Shown: positions 12,901 to 25,884 of the stretch, in pieces
Layout: every line of letters starts with the position of its first letter
Position numbering within the stretch: the first letter of the stretch is position 1
DNA from: Atrichornis clamosus
Lineage: Eukaryota; Chordata; Aves; Passeriformes; Menuridae
DNA length: 64,000 nucleotides
Reading direction: 5' to 3'
Assembly: GCA_013400975.1 (NCBI GenBank)
Contig: WBMZ01003070.1
Coordinates: 91,182-155,181 of the forward strand
Position numbers and translations under genes: made by a program
Notes under the pieces: generated by a model
Seen by the model: the letters and a program-made list of their open reading frames with translations, nothing else
Databases searched by the model: none
What the model was told of the DNA's origin: nothing

Positions 12901-15900
12901 GATGTGATATCTGTAATTCAGGCATGGATCCCTTTATTAAACATCATCTGGGAAGTTTAAGAGGGGGCATCGACCTCGGCATGTGCTTCACCCCACAGAG
13001 ATGTTGGCACTGCCAACCCCTGTGCCTGCTCTGCTGGGAGCTGGAGTCTGCAGCCAATTAACACACAGGGGATTAGTGATGCATCCAGAACATTCTCTGT
13101 CATGGCATGGGCAATTCTTAAAAGGTCTTGTTTGACTCAATGAGGCATTAGACAATTCAAGAGCCACCAAGGGCTCAGAGACAGCTGCAGTCAGTGCTTT
13201 CCTCGTGCTAACAGGGAACCCAAACTGAATTCAAATAGAGAGATTTCCTGGGAAAATTATCCAACGACAACAGGAAACAGACACTTACACTGGAGATGGC
13301 CCTAAAATCAAGTCAACCACTACCAATACAGCTGATCTAATACTGCTTTCTAAGGCTGTGTGAAACTACAGGGGAGGTTTGTGCACCGTCTTCCTCTTCC
13401 TCTCCAACACACTGAATTCCCAAATCACAGCAGACAAGAAAAACACTCCTGCCTCAACAGAAACCAGAAGTTACAGGGCTGGAAAACTCATGGGGATCCA
13501 TCTCTCAGTTAATGCTCTGGTCTGAAAAATGATGATTCTTCCATCTGTCTTATCCGTATCTACTGAGCGTGCAAGTGGGATTACTCAGGCTGGCCAATGA
13601 ACTGGGAATCTGAGCAGGAGACAAAGGATTGTTTTCTTAAGGGAACCACAGCAGCAAGAAAAGAATGTTCAACATCACAACATGAGAGAAAGAAAGGCTG
13701 AGAGTCACATGCTAGAAGTGCAAATGCTTAGTTATAAAGTTATTAGTTTTATCCTAACTCATTCCAAACCACCAGTTTCACTCAGATGCAACAAAATACA
13801 ATAGCGTGAAAAAAGCAAACTGTACCAAAAAAAATGAGAACATGAATTAGAATTATTTCCAGCACCAGGAAATTCATGTTGAGGTAAAAATAATATTAAA
13901 AACAAGCCATAAGCCCCTTTCCTTGTTGTAACAGACCTCCAATATTTTTTTCTTGCACTGCTCACAGAGGGAATTGGAAGTTGCACAGGTCAGACAATAG
14001 CCATGTGCTTGCTGTGTTGCAGTTCATTATTTCACAGTGCAGTGAGAACTCAAAGGATTTATCAGAAAAATCAGAAGCAGCATCTCTGCATGTGACCGAT
14101 GGGATCGTGGCTGAAAATGCTGTGAAGGGACTTGTGGGAGGGAAGAGGAGGAGGATGTGGGACCCCCCTCACCTTTTCCACGAGCCCTCAGCAGCTGCAC
14201 ACATTTCTGACTGAGGGAGCAGGAGGTGCAGGTCACCAGCAGCACACTTCACCCCCACCACAAAGACATTCCAACAGGTCCTGCCCGCAAGCACAGAGAA
14301 CCCAACACCCCCGACAGCAACGCAGCTCTACTGAGCCTCAAACTCCCCTCTGCAAGTAATCTGGCTGTAAAAGTTCTCCAAGAAGTGCTGGAAAAACTCC
14401 TGAGATGGAAAGTTTCTAGCACTGCAATCATGGGGATTGCTGCCTTATCTCAGAACTCAGATCCTGAGGCTGTTCCCAGGAGCAAGAACTCAATGTGCTG
14501 AACTTCGCCTTGGAAGGTTTCCATCCCTGGGTTTCAATATTTGGTGTGAGTGGTCTACCCAGGACAAAACACCAACTCCTTCCCTGCTGAGTCTGAGGAA
14601 GGTTGCTTTAGCTGCTTTCTGAAATCCAGCCCCATTTCCTCACCTCTCCTGGCAGAAGTGGTGACAGGGCTCAGGTGAACCAACCCAACCTTCCCCCTTC
14701 CTGAATCAACCCATTATCCAATGGGTTCCTAGGCCTGTACAGATGCTACAGAGTCACTGAACAGGAAAGTTCCCCCAAATTCTCCAACCCTCCTCAAGAA
14801 TGGCTGTTTTGTTCAGCAGCCTGAATTCTTTTGCTTTCTCTGGGGATTATTATTCAAACAGCAAAGTAACCATTTTTAACTTTTCAGTTGTATGAAAGCT
14901 GGTAAAAACTGATTCTTCCTCTCATATTTATGATATGCCTTGGTGAAGCATCCTTGGAAACTAATTTCCATCTCATTGTGTCTGTATTTACACATATATA
15001 CACAGCTCTAATTCCTACCATCACCAGCTTTCTGTATTTCCATGAAGAAAGGTTGGAATAAACCAGATAATGCAGTATCTGGCAGGAGAAATGCTGGAGA
15101 CCATGGTACAGCAGCACCCTCCTGTCTGGGTGGACCCTTGATGAGTGTTCAGCGCCCACCAGATTTCTGAAATACAATGTAGCACTTCCAGCATACCAAG
15201 TGCACCAGGACTTTCCCTGAGCAGGTTGTCTCATGTCTCTCAAGAAAACACCCAGGTTGGACAAGAGGGAATGGCTTCCCACTGCCAGAGGGCAGGATTA
15301 GATGGGATATTGGGAAGGAATCGTTCCCTGTGAGGGTGGTGAGGCCCTGGCACAGGTTGCCCAGAGAAGCTGTGGCTGCCCCATCCCTGGAAGTGTCCAA
15401 GGCCAGGTTGGACAGGGCTTGGAGCAGCCTGGGATAGTGCAAGGTGTCCTCGTCCATGGCAAGGGGTGGAATGGGACGAGCTTTAATGTCCCTTCCCACC
15501 CAAGCAATTCCATGATTCTGTGATTCTGAGCTGTGTTGCAGAACCCAGCTGTGGCAGGGATGGATCAGGCCCCAAGCCCCTGGGTCTGGGACAGGCCCTA
15601 CAGTCAGGCTGTGCACACACCCCCTGCTCCTCTGCAGGGAGCAGGAGCACTACTGAATCCAAGTGGAATGAGCCTGGATTAGGAAGAACAAGTTGATCAC
15701 ACCTGGGCTGCAGCTAACGGCAGGAAAATCCTTTCAGGATCTGGTTTCTGCAGTGTGTTCCTGAAGTATCAGATCTGCTTCCACAAGGACACCTGGCAGT
15801 CCGTTGGGGGTTGCCCATTTGATTTTTGGGATATGTAGGAAAAAAATTCTCTGTTTCCAAAGCAGAGATGCCCCAGTTATGGCACAGCTGCCCCAACACA

Positions 15901-18900
15901 GGACTCAGCACATTCTGTGCTGTAGCACAGCAAATCCACAACCCAGACAAACCAGTTCCTGTGCTGGAAACCAGGTCAGGAGAACAAAGTCATTATTTGG
16001 GCTGTTTCAATATTGAGTGTCTTCCTGCCATTCAGAATCACCTTTCTCTTCCTTGGATGTGCTATGTATTCCTGTTCTTTCAACAGATCATTGATCAGGT
16101 GCTTAAGTAAAACTTCCACATTTAACTCTATTCCTGCTGTTCCGTGCTGCCTTTGCACTGCTGATACTTTTATAGTGACTTTCCTGCAGCCTGCCTCACT
16201 TGTCTTGAGACACTTCCTGCTTCCTTCTGGGGAATTTTTTAGCAATACTGACCTCTAGCTCTTTATTTGAGCTATTCAACCAATGCCAGCTCTCTCTGAA
16301 AAGAGCCTTGGCTGCCAGGATCTAGTGAAATTATGGGATCATTTGAAAATGGAGACAGATCACAGGACCTTTTCGACTCAACTGATTATTCTAAATCCTG
16401 CAGTAGCACAGGGACATCTCCAGAGCTGTCAGGGGCAAGAGAAAGAACCTGCACAGTTCATGGATTCAGTAATTAGGCCCAACTGAACAAAGTTTGACTC
16501 CTCCATCTGCAGAATTCTGTAGGAATCTCAAAGAACTGATCCCATTTCCTCCTGCCCCAGGGGAACTGATCGTGCTCAGTCTGATACACTCTGCTCAGCT
16601 TCAGTGACTTGCCAAGGCTGGTGCAGTGACAGCAGAGAGAATCATGGAATTGTTAAGGTTGGAAAAGCCCTCCAGGATCAAGTCTAGCCTGTGCCCGATC
16701 CCCACCTTGTCACCAGCCCAGAGCACTGAGAGCCACGTTCAGTCGTTCCATGAACAACTCCAGCAATGGGGTCTCCACCTCCCTGGGCAGCCCCTTCCAA
16801 TGCCTGACCACACCTTTCCAGAAAGAAATTCCTCCTAATGTCCAACCTGAACCTCCCCTGGCACAGCTTGAGGCCATTTCCTCTCATCCTGTCCCTGTTC
16901 CCTGGGAGCAGAACCCGACCCCCCTGGCTGTCCCTCCTGTCAGGGACTTGTGCAGAGCCAGAAGNCCCGACCCCCTGTCCCTCCTGTCAGGGACTTGTGC
17001 AGAGCCAGAAGTGCCCCCTGAGCCTCCTTTTCTCCAGGCTGAGCCCCCCAGCTCCCTCAGCTGCTCCTGATGCTCCAGACCCTTCCCCACACACAAACCA
17101 CACACAGTCCCACCAGCACACACTTTGTTTGACACACCAATTTTCCTTTTTTAAGACAGGCTTTTTCAGCAAGCCAGGCTGATTCCACAACTGAACATTT
17201 CAGGCCTGTGTGGAAGCAGTAAAATACAATCCCTCCCTTCAGCACCCTCTGCTCTTCTCTGAGCCATTTCTCATTTGATTATTGCATTATCTCTGCACTG
17301 AAATACAATTTCTGGGACATATCACAAATCCAGTAAGTGATAACCAACTGTGTGCTCTTTCCTGCTGCAAGTCAGAAACATTGTCACATTCCCCGAAACA
17401 TCAGTACTACACCCTCTCTGAGGATTTCTGAGTTACTCCATGGGATACACAGGCAGGAAAAAGCTCCTGTGCACAAGGATCTTTTTGCCTCTTTTCAATA
17501 GCTGACTCTGATCCCACTTTTTCAGGATTAAGGACACCCTAAGCCTGTGCACTTCAGTGAATCTGAAAGGGCTGATAAAATACCTTTTTTTCAGTTTTAG
17601 AGTCATGAAACGAAAGCTTCATAAAAAATAAAATCAAACAGTGAGAATCTGTTAACCAGAAGAACAATCTCACATGTTCTGCCATTACAATGAACATCAG
17701 TTCATGGCAGCCCATTAACCTTGTGACACAGGGCAGAGGAAGAAACAAATGTGTTTTCCACACAGTGCTGTGTTAAATAACGATACACACGTTAGGTGCT
17801 TACTGCCTGCTCTGAATTAGCTTCACACCAATGGATCACCACAGTCTTGTGTTTTAAGGCCACACAGAACAGTCTCATCTGCTACCAAATGCCTCCAAAA
17901 TACAGACTCCTCATAAAGGAGCATGCCAGCACTGACCCAAACACTTCTCTGCAGCACAAAAGCAATTTCGAGGGGTTGACACTTCCATCTGTAAAGTGAA
18001 GCACATGCCAAGGTTGGGCTTTTTTGTTCTTTGATCAATAACCAGAAATCTTTGATTATCAGAGCCCTGTGAAGTTCAAAGGGAGCTAAAAGCATTCAGA
18101 CCTTTGGTACAGCATGAAAGTGAGATCACTGAAATGGGAAAAAATTTGAGCCACATGTCTTCTTTTAAAGATTTAAGTACCAGCATAGGATAGTTTCAGT
18201 CAATCTGCTTTGGTGCAGTCAGAATTGGAACAGAAGTCTAGATTTTCTTCTTTTCTTCTTCCAATAGATATTGAAAACTGCTCAAACATCTTTAATTTTT
18301 GAGCAGAAACACAGCAGTTTCTCAAGAGAATGTGCATTATCAAAACAGTATCCTGCCAATAAAAGCTGTTACAGACAAGAGGCCCATATTTGTATTGTTT
18401 TAGCAGTATCTGGGTACCTACAGATCAACAATGATAGACTAGAAATAACAGTCTATTAGACATTTGTATGCAGTTGTCATAGAATTATTTCAAAATCCCA
18501 CAAACTGAGGGCAAATTCCAGTTTTCACTTGCAAAAAGTCATTCTGCAACATATTTATTGGAAATGTATTTGTTAGCCCTATGAATGCTAATGAATAAAT
18601 TCTCAACATAAAATACATTTATTTCCACCCTGAGATTAGAGAATTCCACAGCTCACCAAGTCCTTGTGTTCCACCTCCCACCCACCCTCACCCCGCAGGA
18701 AATGGGATTTCAGCTCTTGACCTTCTTGGCATTGCAACTTTGGTTCCATTACTGACAAAACCATGACTTGCACTAACCAAAAGGGATTCAGAACTTGAAA
18801 TTGCAGGCACAATGGCAATTCATACAGTCTCCTTTAAGAGTTGTGGTTAATAGAAAAGATTAACTGCACATCACAGTCAAGCAGTATCACAACAGAGTTT

Positions 18901-21900
18901 AATGAATGCTGAAGCCAGACTGCCACCATCTGACCAAAGCATTCCAATCTTGAGATGAAACAGCAGGTACTTTCCATTATTTATTTAGCTTTAAATCACA
19001 TCTAAAGCTCCTAATTAACTAACAGGCCAAAAGGATATTCTACCACTCCTAACACAAGCTAAGTGACATTCAGTATTAATTACAGATCCAACAGCTGCCA
19101 CAAGCTCTGTGTGTGCCTCTACAGATACAAACAATTTGCTACTGCTCTGAGGAGCTGAGCTGTGGGCACGGCAGGTGCAGGCCCAGGAGAACAGGGCCCT
19201 TTCCCTGCTCCCAGCCAGGTACTTACATGCCAAAGCGCAGCGTTCCCGAGACGTACGTCTGCCAGTGCGCGCAGTAAAACATGAACGTCCCAGCAAAACA
19301 ACAAAAGAACATCCAGTCAGGGTTGGTGCCCAGCTGCACAGCAATACAAGTTCCCAAAACCACAAAGACTGCAGAAGAAAATCAGTCACAGAGTGAAAAG
19401 GGGGGATGTGTGTGAGGATCCTCACCAGAAGCAAAGCTAACAACAGGACCCAGAGGAGACAGGGGGAGGTTACCCCAGTGTGGTTATTTCACAGACATCA
19501 GAGATTAACACTTCTGTTTGAAAACATACAGACTGTAAAATATGTATTTCAATCCGTATCAGTTATTAGGAGTCCTCAATATTAAGAGCTTCTAAGTCTC
19601 CTACATTTTTATCCCCCTTGATGCCTAATCCCATTAAGGAACTTGAGTGATTTATGCAGCTGCAGCCTGCAGCAAGTTTTGGGGGTTTCTCCTGTATCTG
19701 CTGGACGTTTTCCCATTTTCTGAATTTTTCTGATGCCATTAAGAAAATACAAGGTCTGGATCCATTATGTATCTGTGCTTTCCCCTCCACCCTTTCCATA
19801 CACAACTTTGATAGAGAATTCATAAAATTTTAAAGCGTAAGAGCTTTAGAATTTAAGGAACCCAAAGCACCTGATCAGGAGCTTGACTCGATGATCTCGT
19901 GGAACCCTTCCAACTCAGGATATTCAATGATTTTACAATTTTTTGCAATGGGGTTAAATTTCAGGCTGACTCAATGAACTCCACCTACCCAGAAACTGAT
20001 CTAATCTTATGATTCTAATCTTAAACTCATACTCATAGAGTCTCACTGCTTAGGCTTCAGACCAGTCTTGATGTCACTCTATATCGAGTCAGCAGAGCAT
20101 TCTGACAACTTCTTACAGAAAATATTTTAGAACCAAGACTCTGCTAAAGCATCACAGAAAGTGCTGGCTCAGGTTGAATTGGTCACATGATTAGTTTTGT
20201 TTTCAGTGTAATACAAGAGAAGACATTCAGCTGATCCAGAGCACTGTCTACAGAAAGAAAGGTGACTTTCTTAGTTGAAAGTGATACATTCAGTACTATC
20301 AGTTGTCCTTTCTTAAGTAAAGGAGCTTTTTTATTGTCTTGCAGATCTGATCCCTGAAATAGAGTCATTTAATCCTCCTACTTCAATTAAAAATGACAAC
20401 AATACCTGTGGACAGTGAATCACAGCCATGATCAAAAAGCTCTCCTAACGGAGTGCTGCTATTTGTCCTTCTTGCTTGTTTTCCATCTATAGCATCCAGG
20501 GACTGGTAGATGAAAAGGCCACAAGCACAAGCAATGTACGCCCAGGGAGGTGCCTAAGAGAGAAAGGCAATCAGAATAAGGTTTAAAAAAAGTCCTTTAA
20601 GAAAGAAAGCCTGCAGCTGAGCTGTGCCACAGCCTGACACAGCAGTTTTCCCTTTGCACACACATCCTCCTCACCCAGGGACCTTTCAGCAGCTGGTCCT
20701 TGCAAGGACAGGCAGAATGGGTTGTGACATGTGGAATGTAAATAAACTAGCGACAGGTTGATAGCTACAGCTCCTGCTCTAGAGCAGGAAGCTGCACTGT
20801 ACAGCTGGAAAAATTATACCACTACACTGGCAAAGTGAGGCACAATGAAATCCTTGTTAAATACATGTAAGTTGTCCCAGTGATTTTAGAAACTCAGGAA
20901 CTTTTAGTCCCCAAAATGTGGAACTGTGTCACAAACACTGAGCTCACCCTCACCAGCCCTTCACCACTCACCAGTTGAGAACTGTGTCACTGCCAGTGCC
21001 CAGACTTTGAGTCCAAGAACATTTCCAGAGCTCTGCAGCACAGCCCCTCCACCATCAACTGTTTCCTCAGTACAAGGCAGCAGCAGCTTTGCCAAATCTA
21101 CGCTAAGAACCCTTAATAGTCATGTCCTGGATAGCAATTTTTATTTTGACAGAAACACAAACAATGCCAAAGCCCTGCTAGAGCAAAGACTACAATTCCA
21201 GCTTTTTTACACTTTTTGAAGCATAAACCATTAAGGACATAAAAGCCAGAGTTGCCATATTCCATCTCAGTTTACACATCCACAAATCAGGTATTATTGG
21301 GTGTTTTGCAATCTTCACATTTTACACACTTTACAGAAGTGAGCATTTACGAGCAGCTTCATTTTACAGACCACAACAATAAAATCCAAATACAGCTTAA
21401 TCAAGCTAACCTGCCTCTCATAAAGCCCTGGAGTCCAGCTGGTTTTGGCCAACAACAACCATGACTCATTTGTAGCACATCAACTTAAATATATCTCCTT
21501 CTACAGCTTGCATTGCTCCTGCGTTTACCAAACCAGTACATTCTGCCGTAAAAGCTGGCGCTCTGCTCTGCTTTCAGTGGTGTCTGTACAAACAGCACAA
21601 GAAGAGGAGGGGGAAATGTGTCACCCAACAGCAGAGCACCACATTTAGACCAGGTTTTGATGCCACACAATTCCATCCCATTTTTACCCCTCATGTACAG
21701 ATTTTATCTGCTACAGTTAAGTTACCTTCAGGGTGATGCAATTTTTCTCTATAAACTTAAAAATCAGTCTGCTGGCTCTCCTTTCTTAAAAGCTCATTTC
21801 ATTAGCAGTGTAGGTGGTTCCACTTAGACCTATTTATATCCCAGGAAGATTTCACAGCTCCCTCTCTATCCAGATCATTTTTCCATTTTTTTTTAAACTC

Positions 21901-24210
21901 AGGTACCATTCCTTCAGTCAGCACTTTCCCAGCTGGCTCCTCCCAGCTAAGCAGGAAGTATTTGCATCTCCTTTTCTCTCTGGCTGCACCAGGCCCTGAG
22001 CGACAGCTGTGCCCTAGCTGCACCTTTCACCAACAGGAAGGGACGAGTTGCTCTTGAAAAAAGCAGAACTAAGGCTGAGCTAAAAGAAGGAGAACGTTTA
22101 CATTGGAAATCCATAGTGCTTTTGAGAGGGGGGAAGAAATTCTGTTCCTGGAGTTTTAAAGCCCCGTTTTCTTCCCCAGACAGCTCCTTGACACTTAAAA
22201 AGCACCTCCCTGGCCACGCTGTGCCTTGTGGCAAATCAGATCAGGCCAAAAGCTGCCTCAGCACCAAGTTACTTTTCAGTTCAAGTGAGAAGAAAATCTC
22301 ATTCACCTTGCACTTCTCAAACTGCTAAACACCAAACAGTGCTTTAAAGCAACAGCCTGCAGCTCTGACTTTCTGACATTCTGAGTGCAGCTTTGTGGGC
22401 ACTTCAGAAGTTAATTACCAACCAAAACACAACTGTTCTCTAAATTTGAAACTCTGCTCAGGTTCAGTGACCCAAACAAGCTCTTGGGTTCCTGAGAGTT
22501 GAAGTTTCTCTATCAAATCGGATTTCAGAGTCTGAGCCCCCACATAACCCTGCTACAGGAGTGAACAAATTAAACCAACCCACACCACAAAGCCACAGCC
22601 TGGAAAAGGAAGGAGCTGCTCCAAGTATTCCCTGCTCAAACTGAATAGTCACTGTTTATCTTACACCTGCCAAATTCCACAGGTTATTGTGAAACATTCT
22701 ATTTCAACAGATTTCTAGGAGAGACAAACATCCCTTTCCCACGTCATACACAATGCAAGGATGCAGTGCTGACTGCGCCAACCTACATGGGGTTTTGGAG
22801 TCTGGTGGGGAACAAACTGTGTCCTGCTGGATCCCCAACCCCAGCTGGGAGAGACTTGGTTAAGATGGAGTTCAGATATTTTAAAAGCTGAAACTCTTGA
22901 AACATTCCCCAGCTATTTGGTGTGTAACATATTTCCGTACCAAATAATTCCCTTTCTCAGTGCACACAAATATGAGCACTTTTAAGATTCAACATTCAAG
23001 TGAAAACTTTTCCTGTCCACAAAAATGAAAGCCTTCAAGTGCCTTATGAGGTAACTGGTGAGAGAGAGAGAACTTGAAATGCCTCAAAAAGACTTTTATA
23101 GCCCCAAAACCAGGTTAAGACAGTTCTGCTGAGGGCAGGTCAGGAGCTTTCAGAGAATTCAGAACAAAGAATAAATCCATTGACTTTTATCCGGGCCCCT
23201 CACAGCACAGACAGAGCTCAGGAACACAACTCTGTGTTCCCACAGGTCCACCACACTGCACCAAGTCCTGAGTGAGCTGCCAGGACACGGAACCTGCTGG
23301 GGCCCAGGTGAGGTGAAGGAAGGTGTCCCTGTGGCTCACCAAGCTGAGTTTATACACACCAGCCTTGATGTCTCAAGCTGCACCTCTCTGGAGCTCAGTG
23401 CCTGGGCTCTGGCACAGCCCCAGCGTGTCCAACTCACCTGGCTCGTGTGGCAACTCCAATTCCGGAGCCGAGGGGGAGTCACCCTGCCACAGGCACACAC
23501 AGTAAACAGGCACCAACTCCTCCTGCCACGCAGGCCAGGCGCCTGCACAGCCACTGCTCCAACTCCTGCTGGGCTGAGCTTTGTGCAGCAGGTCCCTCAC
23601 GGCTGCTCAGTGTCAGACCCTGCTTCACACAGGCATGTTGGCCCCAGGATCTGCTGTCTCACCCCAACACCCACACATGCTCTCTCTGCGTGCCAGCGTC
23701 ACAGAAAGGCACAAAGATTGACAGAGAACAAGTCAAAAGTACAAGGACTGTGGGCTGAACAGCAAGAACCAGCTCCCCACAAAGCAAGAACCCACCCTAA
23801 ACCAGTTCCAGCTGCTAGGAGGTGACAGTAGCAACAACAAAGAGCGTCAGGGGTGCACAACTCACCTGTTCTGTAGCTGTTGGGCAGTAATATACTAGTA
23901 GCAGAGTTGTAAATATATTTATTAACAGTCCGATGATGGTGATCAAGTTGGGGGCGATCCAGGCTGGAACTCTTCCAACTAACCATTCCCAGTAGCCCTG
24001 CATGAGGGGCTCAAGCAGGGACCGTCCGGCACTCTGGTATTTGTGCTCCTCTAACCGTTTCAGCTGGTGCTTGGACAGGGGCGGGGTGGGCAGCTGCACC
24101 AGTTTGCTGAGCACGCAGGTGGCCGCGGGGCCGTGGCCGTGGCCGCAGCCTGCAGGGCCCTCCAGGTGTGACTCCCCACATCTCCTCTTGATGCTCCGGT
24201 GCCCACTCAT
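3858..24210 (-). CDS. CEPT1: CEPT1, choline/ethanolamine phosphotransferase 1 (5' part; 3' exons outside window)
   Basis: The enzyme joins CDP-choline or CDP-ethanolamine to diacylglycerol to form phosphatidylcholine or phosphatidylethanolamine, the last step of the Kennedy pathway, in ER and nuclear membranes (family knowledge). Four exons on the minus strand (24210-23866, 20553-20406, 19368-19227, 3942-3858) join in frame into 240 residues. The start MSGHRS is shared with human CEPT1. Residues 138-160 carry the intact CDP-alcohol phosphotransferase signature D-G-x2-A-R-x8-G-x3-D-x3-D (D138, G139, A142, R143, G152, D156, D160). A membrane segment lies at about 87-107 and further hydrophobic stretches follow in exons 3 and 4. 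Human CEPT1 is 416 residues, so about 175 C-terminal residues are missing; I searched 1-3857 by eye for them and found none, so intron 4 runs off the left edge. The paralogue CHPT1 is less likely because the N-terminus matches CEPT1. Confidence 0.96.
4650..4752. repeat. TA/TG-rich microsatellite
   Basis: Alternating TATA, ATATG and TGTGTG runs in CEPT1 intron 3. No function is visible. Confidence 0.85.
8508..8942 (-). mobile_element. CR1 LINE 3' fragment
   Basis: Reads as the reverse complement of the CR1 3' end: GGGAAGGGACCTTAAAGGTC, CCATGGGCAGGGACACCTTC, GGCCTTGGACACTTCCAGGG. It reaches back into the end of ORF2 and is one of the longer copies in CEPT1. Confidence 0.9.
9856..10135 (+). mobile_element. 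CR1 LINE 3' fragment
   Basis: Contains the CR1 ORF2 end and 3' region, ending GTGTGGGATTCTGTGA. Same subfamily as the copy at 8508 but in opposite orientation, so the pair could form an inverted repeat about 0.9 kb apart. Confidence 0.9.
15258..15531 (+). mobile_element. CR1 LINE 3' fragment with intact tail
   Basis: CR1 3' region ending in the ATGATTCTGTGATTCTG tail (15512-15530), showing the true 3' terminus. Confidence 0.92.
16640..17082 (-). mobile_element. CR1 LINE 3' fragment
   Basis: Reverse complement of a CR1 3' end (ATCATGGAATTGTTAAGGTT, GAGCCAGAAG, CTGAGCCCCCCAGCTCCCTC). It contains the single N at 16965 with a direct repeat on both sides. Confidence 0.9.
19227..19368 (-). CDS. 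CEPT1: CEPT1 coding exon 3 (residues 165-212)
   Basis: Acceptor CTTCTGCAG and donor GTAAGT bound 142 nt. The reading [19 protein letters not shown] and then the [19 protein letters not shown] region is nearly identical to human CEPT1. The exon completes the split Val codon of exon 2 and leaves two bases (AT) for exon 4. Confidence 0.96.
19885..19938 (+). mobile_element. CR1 LINE tail remnant
   Basis: CTTGACTCGATGATCTCGTG through CCTTCCAACTCAGGATATTC and AATGATT is the last ~55 bp of a CR1 element. Confidence 0.75.
20406..20553 (-). CDS. CEPT1: CEPT1 coding exon 2 (residues 116-165, catalytic motif)
   Basis: Acceptor CTCTCTTAG and donor ACAG|GTATT bound a 148-nt exon that starts in phase 0 and leaves one base. 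It reads [14 protein letters not shown] and then the whole CDP-alcohol phosphotransferase signature, ending at the conserved HGCDSLST. All catalytic aspartates are present. Confidence 0.96.
23866..24210 (-). CDS. CEPT1: CEPT1 coding exon 1 (residues 1-115)
   Basis: The ATG is at 24210-24208. The exon ends ACA GAA CAG before a GTGAG donor. Upstream, a TCTGTCACAG acceptor at 24273-24274 suggests this exon begins at 24272 with about 62 nt of 5'UTR. It encodes the cytosolic N-terminus and the first membrane segment, and contains the conserved stretch LPTPPLS followed by [10 protein letters not shown] His/Gly-rich patch near residue 23 differs from the human protein. Confidence 0.96.
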
Positions 24211-24272
24211 GGGTTGGGTGGCCTAGGAATTGTATTGGGCAGGCAGCAGCTGGGCTGGAGAACCATAAGATC

Positions 24273-25788
24273 CTGTGACAGAAAAGGGTGAGACATACCT
24301 GAGCACACAAATGAGGTTTTAGGATATCAAAAGTTTGTGGGTGCTGCCCTAAGGGGCATTTCATTCACTATCAGCAAAGCAAGATGATTTTATAGGATTA
24401 CTCCCTTGAAAAAGAAAGTTATTTGGAAAATTGCTGAAGGAAAGACAAGAAATGAGTGTTCCCAATGCAGCTATAAAACCCTGCAGCCACCAGCCAAAAT
24501 TCCAGAAGCAGCAGCAACTTCCACCAGAGCAGTGACTTGTGTTACAGAGTGAGGCATAGCCAGTCCCCTCACACCCCTCCCAGAAGAGGGGGTGACACCG
24601 CTCAGGTTATCAACTGACAGCACTAAAAACTGTACCAATACTCAGAAGTCTTAAATTGGTTTGGAGCAGCTTTGTCTCCATGGTGATGCTGAACAATCAC
24701 CTAAAAAGAGTTATGCACATTTCTTTCATATTTATGTTCATTATTTCAGTTTTGCTGTGCCTTTTTTCCTCTCCAAATGGAACCCCTTTGTTGTCTGTTC
24801 AACTTATAAGATATGCAAGAGACATGCAGGAGCTGGAGAACTTTAGCTGGTCAAAGACAGCACGAGGCAGCTGTGAAAAGAAAATGCAGGGTCAGGAACA
24901 GCTTTTCCAGCACAAACAAGGGCCCTCACAATGTTCCATCTCCCTTGAAAGCAAGTGACCAGAAAGATGTAACTCTCGATAGGAAGTAGAAGAGAAGCCG
25001 TAGAGAAAGAAGACTAAAAATAAGAGTTTGCTATTTATCTATAGGAGACAACCAGAAAAAAAAAGAAGAAAACTTGACTGAAGTCCAGCAAATGAAGCAG
25101 AGGAGGGAAGAAGACAGAGAGCTCTAAAGCCAATTGCACTGCACAGGTAGGGAAAACAAGCTATGCAAATCAAAGGTCACCACTGGCCTAAGAACAGGTA
25201 CTCTCAGTTCCACTCTCCACACCCTCAGCAAGGCAAATTCCTGCGGTGAAAAGGCACCTCACACAGCCCGTCAGAGGGAGGAGAGGAGAAAGCGACAGGG
25301 CCTTGGCTGTGCTCGATAAGCTCGGGAGGAAGCAGAGCTGCACCTCTCCAATCACCAGGAGTCCAGACTTAAGTCACCACGGAGGTCTCTGTGGGTGTTG
25401 CCTTGGAAGACCAGAAAAATGGGTCCCAATGCAGAAAACTGGGCTTTTCCCTGTTCCTGAGGGGATGAGCCGGGTGGAAGACAGCCCAGGAGCACCTCGT
25501 CCTCCAAAACAAACCCCCGGCAAGGCCCGGCTGCCGCGGGACTCCCACCGGGCCTGGCAAACACCGGGCCGGGGAGGCGGCCCAGGGCACCCCCGGCCCC
25601 GCTGACGCTTCGCCCCCGCCCGCGGCACAGCCCGGCCCCAGCCCAGCCCGTGCACGGGCCCAGCCCCACCTCAGGACCCTCCTCGCTCCCCTACAAGCCG
25701 CCCGCACCCTCAAGGCGCCCGTCTGGCCGAAGAACACCGAAAAGATCCGGCCCCACCGCACCGGCTCCAGGGCACCCCCGGCTTTTAC
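24273..25788 (-). other. CEPT1: CEPT1 5'UTR intron
   Basis: This is the inferred intron between the promoter-proximal noncoding exon (donor GAG|GTAAAA, GT at 25788-25787) and the exon carrying the ATG (acceptor AG at 24274-24273). GC content rises sharply towards 25.4-25.8 kb as it enters the CpG island. Additional noncoding exons cannot be excluded. Confidence 0.5.
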
Positions 25789-25850
25789 CTCCTCTCCCCG
25801 CACCGGGCGGCGCTGTTTTTACGCCCCTTTTGCGACGGCCGGAAAGGAGG
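25789..25850 (-). other. CEPT1: Candidate CEPT1 noncoding exon 1
   Basis: This is inferred from the donor at 25789/25788, which lies just downstream of the CpG-island core in the CEPT1 direction. The 5' end is approximate. It carries no ATG-initiated coding sequence that joins the CEPT1 frame. Confidence 0.4.
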
Positions 25851-25884
25851 CGGCGGCGGCCACTCGCGTCGGGGGCGGGGCCGG

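Larger units (their letters stand above)
3943..19226 (-). other. CEPT1: CEPT1 intron 3 (15.3 kb)
   Basis: Noncoding apart from four CR1 fragments (8508-8942, 9856-10135, 15258-15531, 16640-17082), a TA-rich microsatellite (about 4650-4752) and a short TCA run at about 10927-10946. Short open frames here have no recognisable family or splice partners. I see no nested gene, tRNA or rRNA. Confidence 0.7.
19369..23865 (-). other. CEPT1: CEPT1 introns 2 and 1 (19369-20405 and 20554-23865)
   Basis: Apart from exon 2, this holds unique-looking noncoding DNA and one CR1 tail remnant at 19885-19938. A 170-codon plus-strand frame near 23.3-23.8 kb was considered and rejected. No other feature was seen. 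Confidence 0.65.

Noticed and set aside
23313..23825. 170-codon plus-strand open frame in CEPT1 intron 1
   Set aside because: No recognisable domain, antisense to CEPT1, no promoter or splice context; GC-rich intronic DNA readily stays open.
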